Assembly (NCBI GenBank): GCA_040387555.1
Contig: JAZKDO010000003.1
Location: 744,001-808,000 of the forward strand
Direction of reading: 5' to 3'
From: UBA4416 sp040387555
Lineage (GTDB): Bacteria; Bacteroidota; Bacteroidia; B-17B0; Aurantibacillaceae
DNA: 64,000 bases
In this document: positions 60,884 to 64,000 of the stretch, piece after piece
Position numbering within the stretch: the stretch's first letter is position 1
Layout of the letters: every line of letters starts with the position of its first letter
Translations under genes and position numbers: made by a program
The notes under the pieces: generated by a model
The model's input: only the letters and a program-made list of their open reading frames with translations
What the model was told of the DNA's origin: nothing
The model's database searches: none

Positions 60884-61453
60884 ATGACATTCGCAAATAG
60901 GATAAATAATTTTTCTTTTTATTTATCAGTGATAGTTACGTTAGCATTTTCCTCTTGCCTGTCAACAGGTGACAAAGTGGAAAATAATGATTCTTTTGAT
61001 AGAGAAAAAGTCAAACAGCAATTTGTGAAAGCAAATCATCAGGTTGTTTTAAAAGAAAATGATGAAATGGACTATTACCAGAAATCGCATCAAATGCCTT
61101 TTATTAAAACAACCGCCGGTATTCGTTATTTTGTATATGCGCCCTCTCTTAAAGGAGATTCTATCGAAACAAATGACATTATTAAAATCAACTACACTGT
61201 TTTTTTGTTAGATGGAACCGAATGTTATTCTTCTAAATCAGACGGTGTGAAAGAAATAAGAGTAGGAATGGAAAACGTTGAGAATGGTTTACATAAAGCT
61301 GTTTTGTTTTTAAAGTCCGGCGATAAAGCAAGGATTTTAATTCCCTCTCATTTAGCTCATGGGTTACTGGGAGATTCAAAGAAAATTCCCCCACAGTCTC
61401 CAATTTTATATGATTTAGAGATTCTTTCCGTTAATAAACAGCAACAAAATTAA
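60884..61453 (+). CDS. FKBP-type prolyl isomerase-like lipoprotein (GldI-like), degenerate active site
   Basis: A 189-residue lipoprotein. Its signal peptide ends at a lipobox-like Cys in TLAFSSCLSTGD. The C-terminal FKBP domain (about 85-187) contains INYTVFLLDGTECYSSKSDG, VENGLHKAVLFLKSGDKARI and IPSHLAHGLLGDSKKIPPQS. Canonical FKBP residues are altered: the Trp of the 'GW' core is Leu (NGLHKA), the Tyr of the LAYG loop is His (LAHG), and the FDSS Asp is absent (CYSS). Flavobacterial GldI is a similar lipoprotein required for gliding, so a GldI role is possible, though catalysis may be weak. Start at the ATG 60884; a TTG directly precedes it. Confidence 0.85.
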   Translation: MTFANRINNFSFYLSVIVTLAFSSCLSTGDKVENNDSFDREKVKQQFVKANHQVVLKENDEMDYYQKSHQMPFIKTTAGIRYFVYAPSLKGDSIETNDIIKINYTVFLLDGTECYSSKSDGVKEIRVGMENVENGLHKAVLFLKSGDKARILIPSHLAHGLLGDSKKIPPQSPILYDLEILSVNKQQQN

Positions 61454-61459
61454 AATTGT

Positions 61460-62341
61460 ATGTTAACGCGAATCACCTTATTTTTTCTTGTAATTTTATT
61501 TTCTTTTGGGTGTAATAAGAGTACACAGCTAAAAGAGTATACGCGTGATTCAAATGGATTTTATTATAAGTTATTGACTATTGGTGATGGAAACGAAAGT
61601 CCCGAAAAAGTTAATGTAATAGTTGTTGATGCTGTAATGAAAACTCTATCTGATTCCGTTTTCTGGGATACAAAGCACGATGCAACTAATGGGCTATATG
61701 TTGAATTATATCACGCATTGATTAGGGGTTCTTGTAACTCATATTTTTTAAAGATGGTGGAAGGCGATAGCGTTTCATTTTTGATAAACCCTGTTATTCT
61801 TTTCAGAAATTATTTTGATACTATTGTCCCTGAATTTTGCATCAAAGATTCATTGGTAAGGTTTGATGTAAAATTAAATCAAATCATGTCAAAAGCAGAA
61901 TATGCCGCTATGATAAAAAATTCCAGTGGAGAGGACGTTGAAGAAGATACTGAATTAGAAGAGTTACAAGCTATTGATTGTTTTTTAAATCAAAATCATA
62001 AAAGCACTCAGGTTAATTCTCAAGGTATATATGTATTGGAAAGAACTCATACGGGTCAGCAAGAGGTAAGTGTGGGAAAAAAAATCAAGATTGCTTATCA
62101 GGGATCTTTTTTGGATGGCCGTTTAATTGATAAAACAGAGCAAACAATGGAATACATTTATGGTACTCCCGATCAGGAACTTAAAGGGTTAAATATTGTT
62201 ATTGGTTCATTAAAAAAAGGCGAAACTACAAAAATAATATTACCTTCGCGACTGGCTTTTGGCGAATTGGGTAGTAGTAATGGATCAGTCCCACCTTATA
62301 CACCTCTTGTCTACAGTATTAAAATAATAGATATAAAATAA
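61460..62341 (+). CDS. FKBP-type prolyl isomerase-like lipoprotein (second in row), degenerate active site
   Basis: A 293-residue lipoprotein with signal peptide and lipobox Cys (LVILFSFGCNKSTQ). An N-terminal FKBP-like half without clear catalytic residues (about 20-150) is followed by a C-terminal FKBP domain (about 205-293): VGKKIKIAYQGSFLDGRLID, ELKGLNIVIGSLKKGETTKI, LPSRLAFGELGSSNGSVPPY. The core Trp is missing (KGLNIV instead of KGWDE) and LAYG is LAFG. It lies 6 bp after the first FKBP gene. It probably serves as an envelope chaperone; prolyl isomerase activity is doubtful. Confidence 0.85.
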   Translation: MLTRITLFFLVILFSFGCNKSTQLKEYTRDSNGFYYKLLTIGDGNESPEKVNVIVVDAVMKTLSDSVFWDTKHDATNGLYVELYHALIRGSCNSYFLKMVEGDSVSFLINPVILFRNYFDTIVPEFCIKDSLVRFDVKLNQIMSKAEYAAMIKNSSGEDVEEDTELEELQAIDCFLNQNHKSTQVNSQGIYVLERTHTGQQEVSVGKKIKIAYQGSFLDGRLIDKTEQTMEYIYGTPDQELKGLNIVIGSLKKGETTKIILPSRLAFGELGSSNGSVPPYTPLVYSIKIIDIK

Positions 62342-62346
62342 AAAAA

Positions 62347-63294
62347 ATGAACAAAATCACTATGTTTCTAGGTTCTGCATTGTTAGCAGGACTCTTTGCT
62401 TGTAACAAATCGGAATTTGATGGCTTTGAAAAAGCTGAAAACGGATTGCACTACAAATTTTTTACTCAGGATGAAAATGGCGTCAAAGCTGTTGAAGGTG
62501 ACGGGGTAAGTATTAAAATTATTTATGCTTTAAAAAAGAATCCAACTGATTCTGTTTTATTTGATTCAAAATTGAATTCTGATGATGGGTCGGGTACAGT
62601 GCGTTATATACTTCCAAAGTCATCATTCAAAGGGAGTTTAGAGGACGCCATTGCTATGATGGCTAAAAATGATAGTGCTGCATTTATTATCAGTGCAGAC
62701 TCGTTTTTCCTGAAAACAAACCACATGCAGGCATTGCCGGAGTTTGCAAAACCAGGTGATAAATTATTAATCACCATAAAAATGGTTGAGATAAAATCTA
62801 AAAAGGAACTTGAGGAAAATCAGAAAAAACAAGAAGCTGAGGTAGCTCAAATGTCTGCCCAGGAAAAACCTCAATTGGATGCTTATCTGTCTGAGAAAAA
62901 AATTACTGCAACTCCAACAGAGAGTGGAATGTACGTGATTGAAACTAAGAAAGGAAGTGGTGCAAAACCACAATCAGGTGATGAGGTATCAGTAAACTAT
63001 ACTGGTCGTTTATTGGATGGAACTGTGTTTGATACTTCTGTTGAGGCAGATGCCAAAGCAGCAAATGTATATAACCCTCAAAGGCCTTATGAGCCATTGA
63101 AATTTACTGTAGATCAGGGTCAGGTGATTAAAGGATGGGATGAAGCGTTAAAAATGTTATCGAAAGGCGGCAAAGCAACACTTATTATTCCTTCCAGTTT
63201 AGCGTATGGCCCTAGAGGTGGCGGACCAATTCCTCCTTTCGCTACCTTAGTATTTGATGTAGAATTAGTAGATTTTAAATCTGCTGGAAAATAA
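62347..63294 (+). CDS. FKBP-type peptidyl-prolyl cis-trans isomerase lipoprotein (third in row)
   Basis: A 315-residue lipoprotein (lipobox LAGLFACNKSEF). A degenerate N-terminal FKBP-like half (about 25-145) and a charged Lys/Glu linker (about 150-180, KSKKELEENQKKQEAEVAQM) precede a complete FKBP domain (about 205-312). That domain has all usual residues: SVNYTGRLLDGTVFDTSVEA, QVIKGWDEALKMLSKGGKAT, IPSSLAYGPRGGGPIPPFAT. It should be an active prolyl isomerase in the envelope. It is 5 bp after the second FKBP gene; the cyclophilin follows after 46 bp. Confidence 0.93.
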   Translation: MNKITMFLGSALLAGLFACNKSEFDGFEKAENGLHYKFFTQDENGVKAVEGDGVSIKIIYALKKNPTDSVLFDSKLNSDDGSGTVRYILPKSSFKGSLEDAIAMMAKNDSAAFIISADSFFLKTNHMQALPEFAKPGDKLLITIKMVEIKSKKELEENQKKQEAEVAQMSAQEKPQLDAYLSEKKITATPTESGMYVIETKKGSGAKPQSGDEVSVNYTGRLLDGTVFDTSVEADAKAANVYNPQRPYEPLKFTVDQGQVIKGWDEALKMLSKGGKATLIIPSSLAYGPRGGGPIPPFATLVFDVELVDFKSAGK

Positions 63295-63340
63295 TAAAAG
63301 TTAACTCGTTTGATTAACCATTATACTAAATAAATAAAAA

Positions 63341-64000
63341 ATGAAAAAAGTAATTTTAGCATCTCTGTTTGCCTTAGTATCCTTTGGATTAGCAGCACAA
63401 GACAAACCTAAAAAACCTAAAAAAGTAAAATTAACAAAAATGGATAAAGAATTTTTAAGCAAACAAGCAGATGGTATGTATGCCAAATTTGAAACTTCAA
63501 AAGGCGATATTTACTGCGCTTTAGAATTTAAAAAAACACCGATGACTGTGGCTAATTTTGTTGGTCTTGCAGAAGGTGTAATTAAGAATACTGCTAAAGC
63601 AGATGGTGTTCCTTATTATGACAGTTTAAAATTTCACCGTGTAATTCCTAATTTCATGATTCAGGGCGGTTGTCCTCTAGGTACAGGAACTGGTGATCCG
63701 GGATATAAGTTTGGTGATGAATTTGATGAAACTTTAAAACACACTGGCCCAGGTATTTTATCTATGGCAAATGCAGGTCCGGGAACAAATGGAAGTCAGT
63801 TTTTTATTACACATGTAAAAACAGATTGGTTAGATGGTAAGCATACTGTTTTTGGACATGTGATTGAAGGCCAATCAGTAGTTGATTCTATCAAAGGGAA
63901 CGACGTGTTAAAACATTTAGTAATCTTACGCAAAGGTAAAGAAGCAGAAGCTTTTGATGCACCTAAAGTATTTGAGTTTGAGAAAGCTAATGTAGGTGCT
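63341..64000 (+). CDS. Cyclophilin-type peptidyl-prolyl isomerase, 5' part (runs off window)
   Basis: 220 residues from the ATG at 63341 to the window edge without a stop. A signal peptide (MKKVILASLFALVSFGLAA, then QD) is followed by a Lys/Pro-rich stretch and a full cyclophilin domain (about 45-205). Active-site segments: FHRVIPNFMIQGG (Arg, Phe, Met, Gln), LSMANAGPGTNGSQFFIT (Ala, Phe), WLDGKHTVFGHV (Trp, His). It is thus likely active, in the periplasm. Sequence continues past the cyclophilin (VFEFEKANVGA), so a second domain may follow outside the window; FKBP fusion is known in Bacteroidota relatives. Confidence 0.93.
   Translation, partial: MKKVILASLFALVSFGLAAQDKPKKPKKVKLTKMDKEFLSKQADGMYAKFETSKGDIYCALEFKKTPMTVANFVGLAEGVIKNTAKADGVPYYDSLKFHRVIPNFMIQGGCPLGTGTGDPGYKFGDEFDETLKHTGPGILSMANAGPGTNGSQFFITHVKTDWLDGKHTVFGHVIEGQSVVDSIKGNDVLKHLVILRKGKEAEAFDAPKVFEFEKANVGA

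Noticed and set aside
1..64000. CRISPR arrays, insertion sequences, prophage, restriction-modification or defence island
   Set aside because: No regularly spaced repeats, transposase, integrase, phage structural gene, methyltransferase or nuclease defence gene was recognised on either strand.

Overview
This is a 64 kb, AT-rich chromosomal segment from a Gram-negative member of the Bacteroidota. The case rests on several things: a complete type IX secretion / gliding core (PorP-GldK-GldL-GldM-GldN), a T9SS type B sorting domain, two PorP/SprF proteins, DUF5683, the long Bacteroidota forms of IspG and LepB, a bacillithiol-type deacetylase (BshB1), a GH3-family protein, and -7 promoter elements of the form TAnnTTTG. 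I cannot fix the genus. Gene order porP-gldKLMN fits a free-living environmental lineage as well as a Porphyromonas-like one. No rRNA, tRNA, CRISPR array, prophage or transposase was seen.

Layout. 1-2.8 kb: the N-terminal part of a TPR/PD40 envelope protein (cut by the window edge), a 2-oxoacid dehydrogenase E2 and a small ORF. 2.9-9.8 kb: a giant alpha-2-macroglobulin with an intact thioester, bshB1 and a small secreted ORF. 9.8-12.7 kb: recG diverging from an outer-membrane-like protein. 12.7-18.8 kb: one minus-strand housekeeping run, UPF0173 hydrolase - parA - parB - DUF5683 - dapB - lepB - DUF3820. 18.9-21.2 kb: FMN reductase, rnhA, M42 peptidase. 21.2-28.4 kb: a tightly packed plus-strand run of GH3, LysE exporter, DUF493, aldose epimerase, LTA-synthase-like phosphotransferase and membrane glycosyltransferase. 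28.5-31.6 kb: a heptose cassette (gmhA, hddC, gmhB, GT2) and a thioesterase. 31.6-37.5 kb, minus strand: sugar aminotransferase, ugd, UDP-glucuronate decarboxylase, DUF3857-like protein and acylphosphatase.

37.7-45.7 kb: a phospholipase-D-like lipoprotein, a RecD-like helicase, and a compact cassette of TPR protein, one-repeat SprB-like type B substrate and SprF-like porin, followed by long-form ispG and a cyclase-family hydrolase. 46.0-52.2 kb: porP and gldKLMN, closed by a strong GAAA-loop terminator. 52.3-57.5 kb: UbiD, a Ser/His-rich Tim44-like zinc-ribbon protein, an NTF2-like protein and a conserved secreted protein of unknown role. 57.5-57.8 kb: a long palindromic non-coding element. 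57.8-60.3 kb: lysA and aspartate kinase. 60.6-64.0 kb: tatA and a run of four exported prolyl isomerases, the last cut by the window end.

Taken together the window is dominated by cell-envelope construction: T9SS export, heptose and uronate-derived surface sugars, phosphoglycerol-type modification, envelope folding helpers and signal peptidase, interleaved with core lysine/DAP, isoprenoid and chromosome-partition genes. The most distinctive items are the minimal SprB-SprF cassette, the PPIase row with loss of active-site residues in its first two members, the heptose cassette lacking its kinase, the cysteine-bracketed Asp/Tyr loop in the macroglobulin, and several palindromic intergenic repeat families.
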